Shown: one piece after another, positions 42,008 to 52,984 of the stretch
Layout of the letters: every line of letters starts with the position of its first letter
How positions within the stretch are numbered: position 1 is the first letter of the stretch
From: Erinaceus europaeus
Taxonomy: Eukaryota > Chordata > Mammalia > Eulipotyphla > Erinaceidae
Direction of reading: 5' to 3'
Length of the DNA: 64,000 nt
Assembly: GCF_950295315.1 (NCBI RefSeq)
Contig: NC_080164.1
Coordinates: forward strand, 14,996,427 to 15,060,426
Notes under the pieces: model-generated
Seen by the model: the letters and a program-made list of their open reading frames with translations, nothing else
Databases searched by the model: none
What the model was told of the DNA's origin: nothing
Position numbers and translations under genes: made by a program

Positions 42008-43327
42008 ATCAAAATCCGTAGAACTTCATATGCTGGACAAGACTGGGAGTTTTGGGGCAGGAAAGGCAAGGGAAAACTGAAGGAGGACATGAAATAGAGT
42101 AGACATTTTGTTTGGTAAGCTATTAGGATCTCCCACTCCCCAGCTAATTGGAAGTAAAGTAATTGAGACATTGCTTAAAGATACTGCCCTATGTAGTTCA
42201 CAGACTAGCATGGTTTCTAAACTTAAACACAGGAGATGAAAACTAAGATTTATAAGGAAAAAGGAAAGCAAAGTCTCGTAAAAGTTGGTGAGAACTGACA
42301 CAACTTTGTGAGACATTGTTAGAAACCATAAGCTATTAGAATATTGTGACAGTTGGCAGTCTGGATGCTATTTTGACAGCGTTTTTATAAACACAGAGAG
42401 GAGGTTGTAGACGACAATGAATGATGCTCGATGACTCAGCAGATATTCCACGGGGTGTCAGCCAGTCACTGTATCATCGTGTTCTCATGGCCCACTCAGG
42501 CATAATGTAGAGGACTTTCCTGGGAAGGAGGCTCATTCTGCTTGGTGAAAGCAGCACGATTCCTACAAAGTTTACCATCTAAAATTTAATATCCTATTTG
42601 GAAGAAAAGCATGCAGGTAAATCATGTCTAAACATGGAATGTATAGCGAACATCTGCTCTGACAAAGACCATAAAAACTGTCTGTGGAAGTTTATTAATA
42701 CCCTTCAGGGAGGGTATTTAAGGTACTTTCTGGGAAGGATTTGTGAGGGATGTCGGGTTTAAGTTCTTAGAGACAGGGTTTGAGACATTTAATAGAGTGG
42801 TCAAATGAATCAAATGTTTAGCAATGGCTCAAATGTACTACATACCTTGAAATAAAGCATGGTTGCTTTGAATTTTAATGTAGCCTATTCCACAGTCCTT
42901 ATACCTGATTTATTAGATTGACAAATCACAATCATTTTTACAGACCTCAATGTTATTTCTGCTGTTGATGTTGGAACCCTGGTGAGCTGAACCTAGAGTT
43001 TCAGTCAGTGGTAAGCCTTACTTTTCTTCTCTCACAGTTCAGTCTTAAGCCTATAAATCTTCAAAACCCATGAGAGAATCACTCACTTCTTGAAAGGGAC
43101 ACTGAGACCGTCATTTCCCATCCGTCATTTTTGTGTGTGCTTGTTTTGTCGTCATAGGTGTGTGGCATCATCTTCATTCTTTGGCTTTGACCATAGTCCT
43201 GGGGACATGAATTGGCTTGTCCCTTCGTCCAGAGCCGCAGATGCCTACTCCTGTCACTGCATTTTGGCCTGCTTCCTCTTGCTGGCTCTCCAAATAGCAG
43301 CTTCTTTATATGCCGGTGTTTCTTCTC
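42008..43327. other. Unique sequence
   Basis: 1.3 kb without recognised SINE or L1. 42700-42790 resembles an old MIR/L2 stretch. No convincing exon. Confidence 0.4.
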
Positions 43328-43585
43328 GCTACTCTTTCTTCCTTCCTTCCTTCCTTCCTTCCTTCCTTCCTTCCTTCCTTCCTTCCTTCCTTCCTTTCAA
43401 AGATTTTCATTTCATTTTTTTTTTATTTATTTTATTTATTAGTGAGAAAGATAGAAGGAGAGAGAGAAAGAACCAGATATCACTCTGGTACATGTGCTGC
43501 TGGGGATTGAACTCAGGACCTCATGGTTGAGAATCTAGTGTTTTACCCATTGTGCCACCTCCCGGACCACCCTGCTACTGTTTCT
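43328..43585 (-). mobile_element. SINE-D with (TTCC)n tail and target duplication
   Basis: gctactctttctt (43328-43340) and gctactgtttctt (43573-43585) flank a (TTCC)n array (43339-43396), agattttcatttc, T run, catcactctggtacatgtgctgctgggga and gtgccacctcccggacc. Confidence 0.94.
43339..43396. repeat. (TTCC)n microsatellite
   Basis: About 14 pure units, inside the SINE-D target duplication. Confidence 0.98.
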
Positions 43586-43743
43586 TAAACCCCATCCCAA
43601 TGTCTGTTCTTCAAGCTGTAGCGCACCTCTTGCTGTTACTACTCAGTGCAGTCTCTTCTTTGGAGAGTATCTGTAGCAGTTACTGTTTTGTTTTGGATGA
43701 GGGCGGTTCTCATTTCTGGAGCCTTGCTGCTCTGGGTCAGCTT

Positions 43744-43784
43744 TTTCAGAGGGAGAAGGAGAGGGTGAGGGGAGGAAAGAGAAA

Positions 43785-43829
<45 letters not shown>
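43744..43829. repeat. GA-rich repeat with (GA)n
   Basis: Purine-only region ending in about 21 GA units (43787-43829). Possibly the 3' part of a decayed minus-strand SINE (agatgccatagcactc follows). Confidence 0.9.
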
Positions 43830-43833
<4 letters not shown>

Positions 43834-43839
43834 TAGCAC

Positions 43840-44110
43840 TCTCTGCCCAGAGCCATTGGGGGTAGGGGCTCAGAAATGAGTCAATGCCCCTGTAACTATT
43901 TTAATGATATAATTAGAACACAAATTACTGAAATAATACTTTTTCCCTGCATCAGTTAATATTCTACACCTCAGCTTCCATAAAGTCAAACTGATTTTTC
44001 CTCTAAGTACTCTTTGTTCTCAAGGTTTCAGTAGATGTTATTATACTGCAGTATAAAAGTAATTTCTGATAGTTTAAAAGATTTGCCATCTAGTGACAGA
44101 TAGGGAGTAG
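43840..44110. other. Unique sequence
   Basis: AT-rich. No feature recognised. Confidence 0.4.
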
Positions 44111-44160
44111 AGAAGTGGATTACATGGAAAAGTGTTCACGAACTTCTTCTTCTTTTTTTT

Positions 44161-44320
44161 TTTTTTTGTTTTGTTTTCTTGTTCTTGAGATTGGTAAGCT
44201 CTTTATATATTCTGGTTATTAGCCTCTTGTCTGATGTATGGCATGTAAAGATCCTCTCCCATTCTGTGAGGGGTCTCTTGGCTTGGGTAGTGGTTTCTTT
44301 TGCTGTGCAGAAGCTTTTTA
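44161..44320 (-). mobile_element. L1 ORF2 fragment
   Basis: After a T run: ttggtaagctctttatatattctgg, cctcttgtctgatgtatgg, ctcccattctgtgagggg, tgctgtgcagaagctttt, the well-known antisense L1 ORF2 order. Confidence 0.85.
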
Positions 44321-44880
44321 TTTTATTTATTTATTTTATTTTATTTTTTAAAGAAAGGATTAATTAACAAAACCATAGGATAGGAGGGGTACAACTCCAC
44401 ACAATTCCCACCGCCCAATCTCCATATCCAACCCCCTCCCCATTAGCTTTCCCATTCTCTATCCCTCTGGGAGCATGGACCCAGGGTCATTGTGGGTTGC
44501 AGAAGGTAGAAGGTCTGGCTTCTGTAATTGCTTCCCCGCTGAACATGGGCGTTGACTGGTCGGTCCATACTCCCAGTCTGCCTCTCTCTTTCCCTAGTAG
44601 GGTGGGTCTCTGGGGAAGCGGAGCTCCAGGACACATTGGTGGGGTCTTCAATCCAGGGAAGCCTGGCCAGCATCCTGATGGCATCTGGAACCTGGTGACT
44701 GAAAAGAGAGTTAACATAGGAAGCCAAACAAATTGTTGAGCAATCATGGACCCAAAGCTTGCAAAAGTGGAGAGGAAGTGTTAGGGAGGTACTCACTGCA
44801 AACTCTAGTGTACTTCTGCTTTCTTACTTTGGTGCCATACTCCAAACTCAGTCAATTTCTGCTTTGCGTTTCTACTTCTT
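44321..44880 (-). mobile_element. Young L1 3' UTR
   Basis: T-rich tail, aaagaaaggattaattaac, cacaattcccaccgcccaatc, then about 480 bp nearly identical to 28290-28770. It ends ccatactccaaactcagtc/tctgctttgcgtttc, words shared with 55085-55115. Lies downstream (minus sense) of nothing but itself: its tail abuts the ORF2 piece, so the order is not that of one simple L1. Confidence 0.9.
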
Positions 44881-44992
44881 TTTTTTTTTTTTTTTTTTTT
44901 ACATGCCTAACATTCCCCAGATTCCCATTTAACAATACAGAAGTGGATTACATGGAAAAGTGTTCACAAACTTCTTCTTCTTCTTTTTTTTA

Positions 44993-45611
44993 AGATTCCG
45001 TTTAGTTACAGTTCGTGAAGGTACCTTTTTAACAGTACTGGGGAAAAGGAGTTAGTGATTTCCGAATATCTTCATCCCTCTTCTTTTGATGGTAGTTTTA
45101 CTAATTGGGATTCCTCTGGAGATCGATCATTCTTGGAAAAACAACTCCTCCTCCTTCCCACCTTTACCCAAGAGGTCCTAATGCAAGGATTCTTTCCTTG
45201 GCGTGCTCTTCAGTCTCATGTCTCCCCCTCTTAATTGTTCCATGTTACCACTTCTGCAGTTTCAGAAATATCTACTATAATTAAAATTCGGGAAGAGCAG
45301 TGAGACTTCAGTGTAGCTGTCAGTTACCATGTTAATTCCACTTTACTGAATGCTCACGTGATTGGGGAAGAGTGGGAACCAAGTAATTGGATAGTTAACT
45401 GGGACGGTTTTTTGTTTTTAATAAAGTCAGTTCTGTTGTACATTGAGATAATGACTTGTAGTTTCTTGAATAGTAGCTCTAGGTAATCAAAATAATGTTT
45501 TTGTTTAATAAATTATAACATAAGTTCGGTTAAACTGAAGTAAAACACTATTGTTTTATGTTTCCATAAAACACTATTTAGTCAAAACAATAGCACCTTC
45601 TTTTAAAAGTA
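44993..45611. other. Unique sequence
   Basis: No repeat recognised. AT-rich. Confidence 0.45.
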
Positions 45612-45826
45612 TTTTATTTAAATTTTTTTCTTAATATTTATTTATTGAATTGAGAGGGAAGGGGAAGCGAGAAAGGGAGAGAGAACACGGCAGCGAGGGA
45701 GGGGAGAGAGAGCTGCCGCACTGCTTCACCTCTCATGAAGCTTCTCCCTTACAGGTGGGGACTGGGAACTTGAACCAGGTACATTGCAATATGTGCGCTT
45801 TACCAGGTGGGCTAATGCCTGGTCCC
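45612..45826 (-). mobile_element. SINE-B, diverged
   Basis: aatatttatttattgaattgag, cgcactgcttcacctctcatgaagc, ggtggggactgggaacttgaacc, gctaatgcctggtccc. Confidence 0.82.
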
Positions 45827-45901
45827 TCTATTAAAATGCCGTAGTATGTTAATATGAATCTAGTAGGAATCGATATACCCCATCAAAGAAGTGGCATTTC
45901 A

Positions 45902-46100
45902 GGAGACCGGGTGGTGGTGCACCTGGATAGGTGCAATTATTACCAGGTGCAAGGACCTGGTTTAAGACCCTGTTCCTACCTGCAGAGGGGAAAAGCTTCG
46001 GGAGTGGTGAAGCAGCACTGTAGGTGTCTTTCTGTCTCTGTCAACCTCTCTATCTCTCTTCCCTCTCAATTTTTGTCCTATCAAATAGAATAAATAAAGT
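45902..46100 (+). mobile_element. SINE-B
   Basis: gagaccgggtggtggtgcacc, acctggtttaagacc, gggagtggtgaagcagcactg, tcaaatagaataaataaag. The B box is decayed. Confidence 0.88.
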
Positions 46101-46109
46101 TTAAAAAAA

Positions 46110-46604
46110 TAAATCTTTAAAAAAAAAAACTTAAGAAAAAAAAGATTTTAGCAACACAATGGGAAGTCCTGTGTAAGTCTTGTCTCCCTTGCCTCAACTA
46201 TAAACATTAGGGCAGTGTATCTTAATCTGCTAAATATTGTCAGAGCTTGTTTTTTGGTTTAGGCATTTCGGAAACACCATTTTTCGAAGTATAACCAATC
46301 GGCAATATATGTACAAGATGCTGAAATTTTTACCTTCTGTAGTCTTTGATGCACGTGGCCTCCATTCTCAGTGTGCATTACTGGTGACGAGAGAGGGACA
46401 GCGCCTGTGTGAGAGCCGCGTGGTGGCTGCTACTTGCACGTTCCGCTCTCTCATCCTTATTCCTGTGTTACAAAGAAACTGTTTGTTAGAGCACCTCACC
46501 TCCACTCTACGGTTCTAATTTGGTCTTCTATCTAGTACGGGTTTGACGTAGCTCAACAAGATTGTGGATAGTAAAAATGGAGATTTCTCTCTTCTTCTTC
46601 TTTT
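46110..46604. other. Unique; weak second exon candidate
   Basis: A polypyrimidine tract ending ttttttggtttag precedes 46263. From there, frame 0 reads AFRKHHFSKYNQSAIYVQDA and on to a stop near 46345. The only donor in reach is TTCT|gtagtc (46338), which is weak. A 93-codon frame in another phase also crosses here. Confidence 0.2.
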
Positions 46605-46879
46605 TTTTTTTTTTTTAAAAAACCTCCAGGGCTGTTGCTGGGACTTGGTGCCTGCACCATGAATCCACTGCTCCTGGAGGCTATCCCCCCCCCCTTTGTT
46701 GTCCTTGTTGTTTTATCATTGTTGTGATTATTGTTGTTATTGATGTCGTTGTTGTTGGATAGGACAGAGAGAAATGGAGAGAGATGGGGAAGACGGGGAA
46801 GAGAAAGACCAGACACCTGCAGACCTGCTTCACCACTTGTGAAGCGACTCCCCTGCAGGTGGGGAGCCGGGGGCTCGAA
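46605..46879 (-). mobile_element. SINE-A', cut by assembly gap
   Basis: acctccagggctgttgctgg, ctcctggaggc, C10, tttgttgtccttgttg, ggggagccgggggctcgaa, then N. The last 60 or so head bases fall in the gap. Confidence 0.92.
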
Positions 46880-47079
46880 NNNNNNNNNNNNNNNNNNNNN
46901 NNNNNNNNNNNNNNNNNNNNNNNNNNNNNNNNNNNNNNNNNNNNNNNNNNNNNNNNNNNNNNNNNNNNNNNNNNNNNNNNNNNNNNNNNNNNNNNNNNNN
47001 NNNNNNNNNNNNNNNNNNNNNNNNNNNNNNNNNNNNNNNNNNNNNNNNNNNNNNNNNNNNNNNNNNNNNNNNNNNNNNN
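46880..47079. other. Assembly gap, 200 N
   Basis: Exactly 200 unspecified bases. Frames crossing it have no meaning. Confidence 0.99.
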
Positions 47080-47529
47080 CCCTCAACTTCTGCTGGCTTT
47101 TTTTCTCTTACTTTTATCCTCTCTCTTTCTCTCTCTCTGTCCCTCCCTCTCCTCTCTCTGTTCTTCCAGCATTACCTACTCCCCTCCTAAATATCGTAAT
47201 CTTTCCTTAGTAATGCATTCCATTCTATTTCTTCACATTTTTCCTTTGTCATCTCATCGACTGTCCTTCTATCGTTTATGTCAGAGAAACAACAAATCTT
47301 TATATCCCAATTCTTTGGAAGTCAGCAAGGCTTATCTACTACAGTGCTACATTCATAATTAATGTGCATGGAACTGAATTCATCAGCCCGGCCCGCTGAC
47401 ATCTGTTAGCGCCTGTAAACTCAGTCTTGGTTAAATGGCATTAATAACCAGTCAGCTTTCCAGGCCAGGAACCTTGGTACTTATTAGAGCTTATTCATAG
47501 AAAAGAAATCCTGAATGTAAACATATTTT
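47080..47529. other. Unique, CT-rich start
   Basis: Pyrimidine-rich next to the gap (ctctctttctctctc), then ordinary sequence. No feature recognised. Confidence 0.4.
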
Positions 47530-47730
47530 TAGCCAGAAAGACACCTCATCATAATATTATTTTTAATAGCAAGAACTCTGGAACCAACCTAAAGACCAGC
47601 ACTACTGCATTACTTAGAAGCTGATACACTCACGCAGAGAAATAGTTTGCAAACAGTGAAGACTACACAAAAATAGTTAATAACATGAAAAGTTATACGC
47701 AAATTTAACAATGAAAAATGTACTTAATAC
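47530..47730 (+). mobile_element. Ancient L1 3' fragment
   Basis: ttatttttaatagcaagaactctggaaccaacctaaa and acacaaaaatagttaata..aaatttaacaatgaaaaatg resemble plus-strand L1 3' sequence (aatagcaaagacatggaatcaacctaaa). Degenerate. Confidence 0.45.
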
Positions 47731-50429
47731 ATCATCACTAAAACAAAATTAGACGAAGGTTTATATTAATTCCAGATGCAGCATCTAGTGGTGTTTTTTA
47801 TTTTGCTCTTTTTATCTGCTAGTCTAGTAGACATGAATTCATTTTATAATTTGTGCCTGTCTTTGACCCTGACTCTCGCTGATGTCATCCACCCAGCTGT
47901 TGCTATGATAGTCCAGCTACTTGGGATTCACCCCTCTTCCCTCTATTGCTCGTCTGCCAAATCTGTCTTCCTAAATATTTTAGCTAGTTAGAAGATTCCC
48001 TTGTTTAATCATTCCAGATTATGTAGCTAAGTGTTATTAAATCTCCAGAACCATCAAGAGCAGACAGAAGCTTGATTGTCTTCCCTTGTTATGGTGTGAT
48101 CTGAAGACCTTCAGTCAACTGAAATTTTGCTCACTCTTGAGACTTGGCTCAATGTAGCATTTTCTTCTTGACCAGAGCTCAGGTAGTTACAGCAGATTTG
48201 GCAAGTAGGGGAAGTGAAAGGGGATAAGTGAGAAAGTCAGAATTGAACTCAAGTATTTGCAAAATCTTGTAATTGTCCATCCTTTCTGTCTCTACAACTT
48301 TGCCCGTGTGTGTGTGTTTCTTTTCAAGAGACAGGTTGGTTTTTGTTTGTTTGTTTTCTTGTTTAGACAATGAGAACTACTACCCAAATAATGAAAATCC
48401 ATCCGTTTTAGTGCCGATTGTCATATCAGCAGACTCTATTAGGAGTATTTATTGAAGCATGCCATGCTAATGATCCCAGACTATAATTATACTTGCAGAT
48501 TTCTCTTGCTTTCAGGGAGTTTGTAACATGTTCCAGATGGTTAAATAGGAAAGAGTAGACATTTTGTACTGTCTTTTCAATTATTACTAAGAATTTGATG
48601 TTACTTACGACTTATGTTAACATTATTGCTTTTGATAAATTTAAACTTGAGGAATTTAAATAAAATGTGCCCCATTTTGTCTTTTTAATTCTTTTACTAT
48701 GACCGGCAATTAACATAACCTTTCATAGATTCTTTCCCCCAGTTAAATTATTTAATTGCTTTAATCTAAGCATCATTAAAATGGGATAATTGCATCCTTA
48801 GTAGTAACTCTTTTATGAATATAGTCCTTAATTTATTCTTGGAAAGTATTTAAGTACTTAAAATTATATGGTGAACTTTCTTGAAAAAAAAAAAGATTTT
48901 TTAAAAAACAATAATTTTCCAAATGTTAAGGGCTCTTTGACCTTTTCTACAAACTAACATAGGACCTGAGATTCAAAATCAGTTGGACAGTGCCACACTC
49001 TAAGTTGTAATCACAATGACTTTTTCCTTCATCTGTTTATATTCTCTTATCTGCCCAGAATTGATTAGCCCCCTGCTTTCATTGGAAAGGCAAATTTACC
49101 AAATATTAGTCACATAGTCTGTGAACTCAGAATAGATAGACTCACTAACATATTAGAGGGGTCCAGATCTATAGCCTTGACTTTATTGTGTCATTGTATT
49201 AGTTAGTTTGCTAACTGATTAGTTAAGTTGAAAAAAAAAATACTTTTCAATAGGAATACTATACTCTGAATTGGTTTTAACCATCTATGTGTTTTTATAA
49301 TGTAACTATTTTAGGTGGCAGGGTCTTACCCCTAGGCTACTGTCTTCTGCCCCTTGCATCCAAAACACAAACACCTCACAAAATTTAAAATAAAAAAATG
49401 ATGATGTCAGAGTTAAGTTTTTTGTTATGAATAATATAGACAATTCTTAAATATTCTGTTGGAATGAAAGAAATAGTTTATATTCTAGATCATCCAGCAA
49501 AACTAATTTCCTGTAAGTTGCCTTTAATTATTGTTGCTGATTCTTCGACTTCCTGTTCTCCATTAAGCTTCCACATCTTTCCTTTTTCTTGACCGTCTCT
49601 CTTCTAACACCCTGCCCTGTTGGCTTCATCACATTCCTTGCTTCCTCTTCATACCCACTTTACAAAGTTCCAGTTTTCCCAGGTAAAATTCTGTCGTTTC
49701 CATAAAATTATTTTATGTATTTTTGAATTAAATTTTGAATTAACTAATTAATTTGTATATTTTTGAATTAATTAATTTGAATTTAATTCTTTAAGTTCCT
49801 CCCAGCAGGTTCAGAGTTAACCCAAACTAAGACTAAAGAAAGAATATTTTGGGAAGGAATCAGTTCATCTTGCTAAAACAAACTAGCATTAAACTGGGAT
49901 TTAACTATATTCATGGCTCCTGCCATATTTTATATGTGATTTGGCTTACTTCACATGTGTGACAAATACCACAATCTATTATTAACTGTTCAATATTATG
50001 AGTCTTATCTAGTAAAAGGGAAATGATTGTGGGAAGGTTTCTTTATTTTTCTTGTGTGTTGGTAAATATGTTTGTTGTATATAATCACTTATCTCATTAA
50101 ACTTTAAAATATAACAATAGCACTTCACCCCTCTTTTCCTAGGGTTGCCTTTGTCTTCTTTGTATCTGTCTGGTGCTTTAAAAATTCAGTTGCCCTGTTT
50201 TCTCTTTGAATACTTTAACCACAGTCCCCAGCATTTGACTGAAGACACCGCTAGGATATTCAGAGAGAGAGAGCAAGCGAGTATAGACAGGCAGCTTTTC
50301 TATATAGAGATCATGAATCAACGTTGCCAACAGGTTCCGTTTGTTGTATCTCTGTATTCCTGTATCCTGTGGGGCTGTTTTAGGGATCTGGACACTGCTT
50401 TGTCTCATTTCCCCAAACCTGATGTTTGC
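47731..50429. other. Repeat-poor unique sequence
   Basis: 2.7 kb with no SINE. 49724-49790 is an AT tandem (tttttgaattaa-like units). No exon-like block with both splice sites found. Confidence 0.4.
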
Positions 50430-50541
50430 ATTTCTTTCTCCCTCCCTCCCTCCCTCCCTTCTTCTTCTTCTTTTTTTTCTTCCTCTTCTTTCTACCAGAG
50501 CAGGCATGAGAATCTCTTTGCATAACCACTATGCTCCCCAG
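50430..50541 (-). mobile_element. SINE-C head remnant with pyrimidine tail
   Basis: (CCCT)n and (CTT)n, accagagcaggcatgagaatctctttgcataaccactatgctccccagacc. The central part is deleted between accagag and gcatgag. Confidence 0.75.
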
Positions 50542-50544
50542 ACC

Positions 50545-51108
50545 TGATGCTTGACCTCACCCTGTTAGCCGATTGTCAAGTTCCATTCGCAGTGTTATCA
50601 GTGCATGGCAGTACTGGCCACACCACTAGTCTCCTTGGCTGCCCATTAACTGTGTGAAAGGAAAACACTCAGCCACTCCCCAGAAGTCAGGCGGACGGAC
50701 AGCACCTGTCTAGCAGATTGGCTGAGACATTAAGAGAGGGCCAACTCTGTAGTGGTTTGATCTTTTCCTGTCGATTCTTTCCCACTTGCCACTTCTGTAG
50801 CTGAGTCAGCATACTAGGCTTTGACCTACCTAAGAATTAATTTTCTTTTCTTCCCAGGATAGCTGCAATAATAAGAGCTCCTGATTCTCCAGTACCAGAG
50901 GTTCTCAGCCTCAGCACTGGTGACAGTTTGGCTCAGATAATTCTCTGTGTGAGAGCTGTTGAGCAGCCCCTCTGCTCTCTGTCCAGCAGATACTAACAAC
51001 ACCTCACCTGCCCGGAGCTGCGGCAATCAAAAGTATCTTCCGTCCTTACCAAGAGTTCCAGAACTGTTGCCCTACACTTAGTGCAGTTCTGATTGAAAAT
51101 TTCCTAGA
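50545..51108. other. Unique sequence
   Basis: No repeat or exon recognised. Confidence 0.45.
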
Positions 51109-51118
51109 AGGTAGTTTC

Positions 51119-51167
<49 letters not shown>

Positions 51168-51391
51168 TTCCTTCCTTCCTTCCTTCCTTCCTTCCTTTCT
51201 TTCTTTCTCTCTCATTTTTTATAGATGATCTCATTTATGTTTTTATTTATTTGTTAATGAGAAAGATGGGAAGAGAGAGAGAACCAGACATCACTCTGGT
51301 ACATGTGCTGCCGGGGATTGAGCTCAGGACCTCAGGCTTGAGAGTCTGATGCTTTATCCACTGCGCCACCTCCCAGACCACAGGTAGGTTG
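51109..51391 (-). mobile_element. SINE-D with (CTTT)n/(CCTT)n tail
   Basis: aggtagttt (51109) on the left and aggtaggtt (51382) on the right bound a tetranucleotide array (51118-51210) and a full SINE-D body (catcactctggtacatgtgctgccgggga to gcgccacctcccagacc). Confidence 0.9.
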
Positions 51392-51450
<59 letters not shown>

Positions 51451-51452
51451 TC
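51392..51452. repeat. (CTTT)n microsatellite
   Basis: About 15 units. It is the tail end of the composite insertion that follows. Confidence 0.97.
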
Positions 51453-51901
51453 ACAGCCCCACACCTATGCCATCGAGGTATAGGCCTTCTCCTGAATTTC
51501 CTGGTTAGATCTCTGCCCTCTGGTGTCCCTCCCTGCCGCTGCTCCAGATTCTGAGGGCGGTAGCAATGGAGACTCGGGGTTGCACTTGGTGAGTCTCCGG
51601 GGAGTCCTCTCCTCTCTTCAGCTGTCCCCTTGTTGGTGGAACAGACTGGAGGTGGTGTCTCCACTGATAGACCGTGGGACTGTTACCAGCCACTTAGTCT
51701 CTCCCTAGGCTCCTCTCTGTCACCAGCCACGTGTGTTTGCACTCACCGGTGATTTGGTGGGTTCCTGTAGTCGTTCTAGTCTTGTCTTGTTTCAGTCCCA
51801 GGTGGTCTCCTTCGGTATTCCTAGTTGATCTGGGAGAAGAGAGGAGAGAAACAGATCTGCTGCTGCTCGTAGCCCCGCATCCGGAAGTCGTCCGCTTTCC
51901 T
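51453..51901 (-). mobile_element. GC-rich body of a composite retroelement (L1 5'UTR-like)
   Basis: Unlike any other part of the window. On the minus strand it begins ggcaggaaagcggacgactt, then ccggatgcggggctac, agcagcagcagatctg, cccaccaaatcaccggtgag, and ends gtgtggggctgtg before the GAAA tail. The GC-rich start with an acttccgg motif is what an L1 5' UTR or a gene promoter/first exon shows. No long frame (110 codons at most). Alternative: retrocopy of an unknown RNA. Confidence 0.45.
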
Positions 51902-52162
51902 GCCTTTTTTTTTTTTTTTAATTTATTTTCCCTTTTGTTACCCTCGCTGTTTTTCATTGTTGTTGTTGTTATTGATGTTATCGTTGTGGTATAGGACAGA
52001 GGGAAATGGAGAGAGGAGGGGAAGATGGAGGGAGAGAAAGACAGACACCCACAGACCTGCTTCACCGCTGGTGAAGTGATCCCTCTGCAGGTGGGGAGCC
52101 GGGGGCTTGAACCAGGATCCTTACTCTGGTCCTTGCGCTTTGCGCCACCTGCACTTAACCCG
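51902..52162 (-). mobile_element. SINE-A, 5' truncated, part of composite
   Basis: T15 tail, ttttcccttttgttaccc, ggggagccgggggcttgaacc, cgccacctgcacttaacccg, then it stops. The first 21 or so bases of the head are missing, and the outer target copy aggtaggttg (52163-52172) begins at once. Confidence 0.9.
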
Positions 52163-52297
52163 AGGTAGGTTGTTTTCTATATGTACTTTGATCATCTTGA
52201 TAAACCTAGAAAGCCTGTAAGTTTACCAGTGTACATTACTAGCAGTGAAGTAGGACATCACATGTTTACCTGGACCTTTAGCAAGGCCGGATTTTTT

Positions 52298-52561
52298 GTC
52301 TTTTTTTCTCCCCCCTTTTTGTTGTCCTTGTTGTGGTTATTGTTGTTGTTGTTGTTCATTGTTGGATAGGACAGAGAGAAATGGAGAGAGGAGGGGAAGA
52401 CAGAGAGGGGAGAGAGAAAGATAGACACCTGCAGACCTGCTTCACCACCTGTGAAGCGACTCCCCTGCAGGTGGGAAGTTGGGGCCTCAAACCGGGATCC
52501 TTATGCCGGTCCTTGGACTTAGCGCCACCTGCGCTTAACCTGCTGCTCTACTGCCTGACCC
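52298..52561 (-). mobile_element. SINE-A
   Basis: ccccctttttgttgtccttg, (GTT)n, ggataggacagagagaaatgg, gcgcttaacctgctgctctactgcctgacccc. Complete. Confidence 0.93.
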
Positions 52562-52574
52562 CGTCTTGTTGTTG

Positions 52575-52648
52575 TCTCCTCCTCCTCCTCCTCCTCCTCC
52601 TCCTCCTCCTCCTCCTCCTCCTGCTTCTGCTTCTGCTTCTGCTTCTGC
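52575..52648. repeat. (CTC)n then (CTGCTT)n
   Basis: About 15 trinucleotide units followed by four hexamer units, next to the SINE-A head end. Confidence 0.97.
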
Positions 52649-52649
52649 C

Positions 52650-52984
52650 AGTTTGGTAGATGAGAACTTACTCTGCCCTCATTTTAATTTAATTCAAAGA
52701 CCTATTAATTGGCTGGATGTATTCTCATTTGTATTGACAGTTGTGAACAACTGATATACACTGCTGGTTCTTACTCTGTCAATTTTCTTGGTGGCATTAA
52801 TGCAGTCATTTGTGAGATTACAATATTGTGTTCATTGATAAGGATTTTTTTTTTTTAGCGTTACATGGTCAGAATTACCATTTTCCGTCTATGGCTTCTG
52901 GTTGTTATGACTAGTTTTATGCCAGTGTCTTTCCTGGTGGACTGAATCTTTTTTCTGGTGGCATGTGGAAGACACTTAGTAGGT
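52650..52984. other. Unique sequence
   Basis: AT-rich, no feature recognised. Confidence 0.45.

Larger units (their letters stand above)
44111..44992. repeat. Long direct repeat flanking the L1 block
   Basis: agaagtggattacatgg..gttcac[g/a]aacttcttcttct occurs at 44111-44160 and 44939-44992 (about 43 bp plus T run, one mismatch and one extra CTT). Everything between is L1 sequence, a T run, and about 38 bp of other DNA (44901-44938). Confidence 0.95.

Noticed and set aside
46553..47362. Three long frames of 159-192 codons
   Set aside because: They run through 200 N, which hides stops. The real parts are SINE-A' and pyrimidine-rich DNA.
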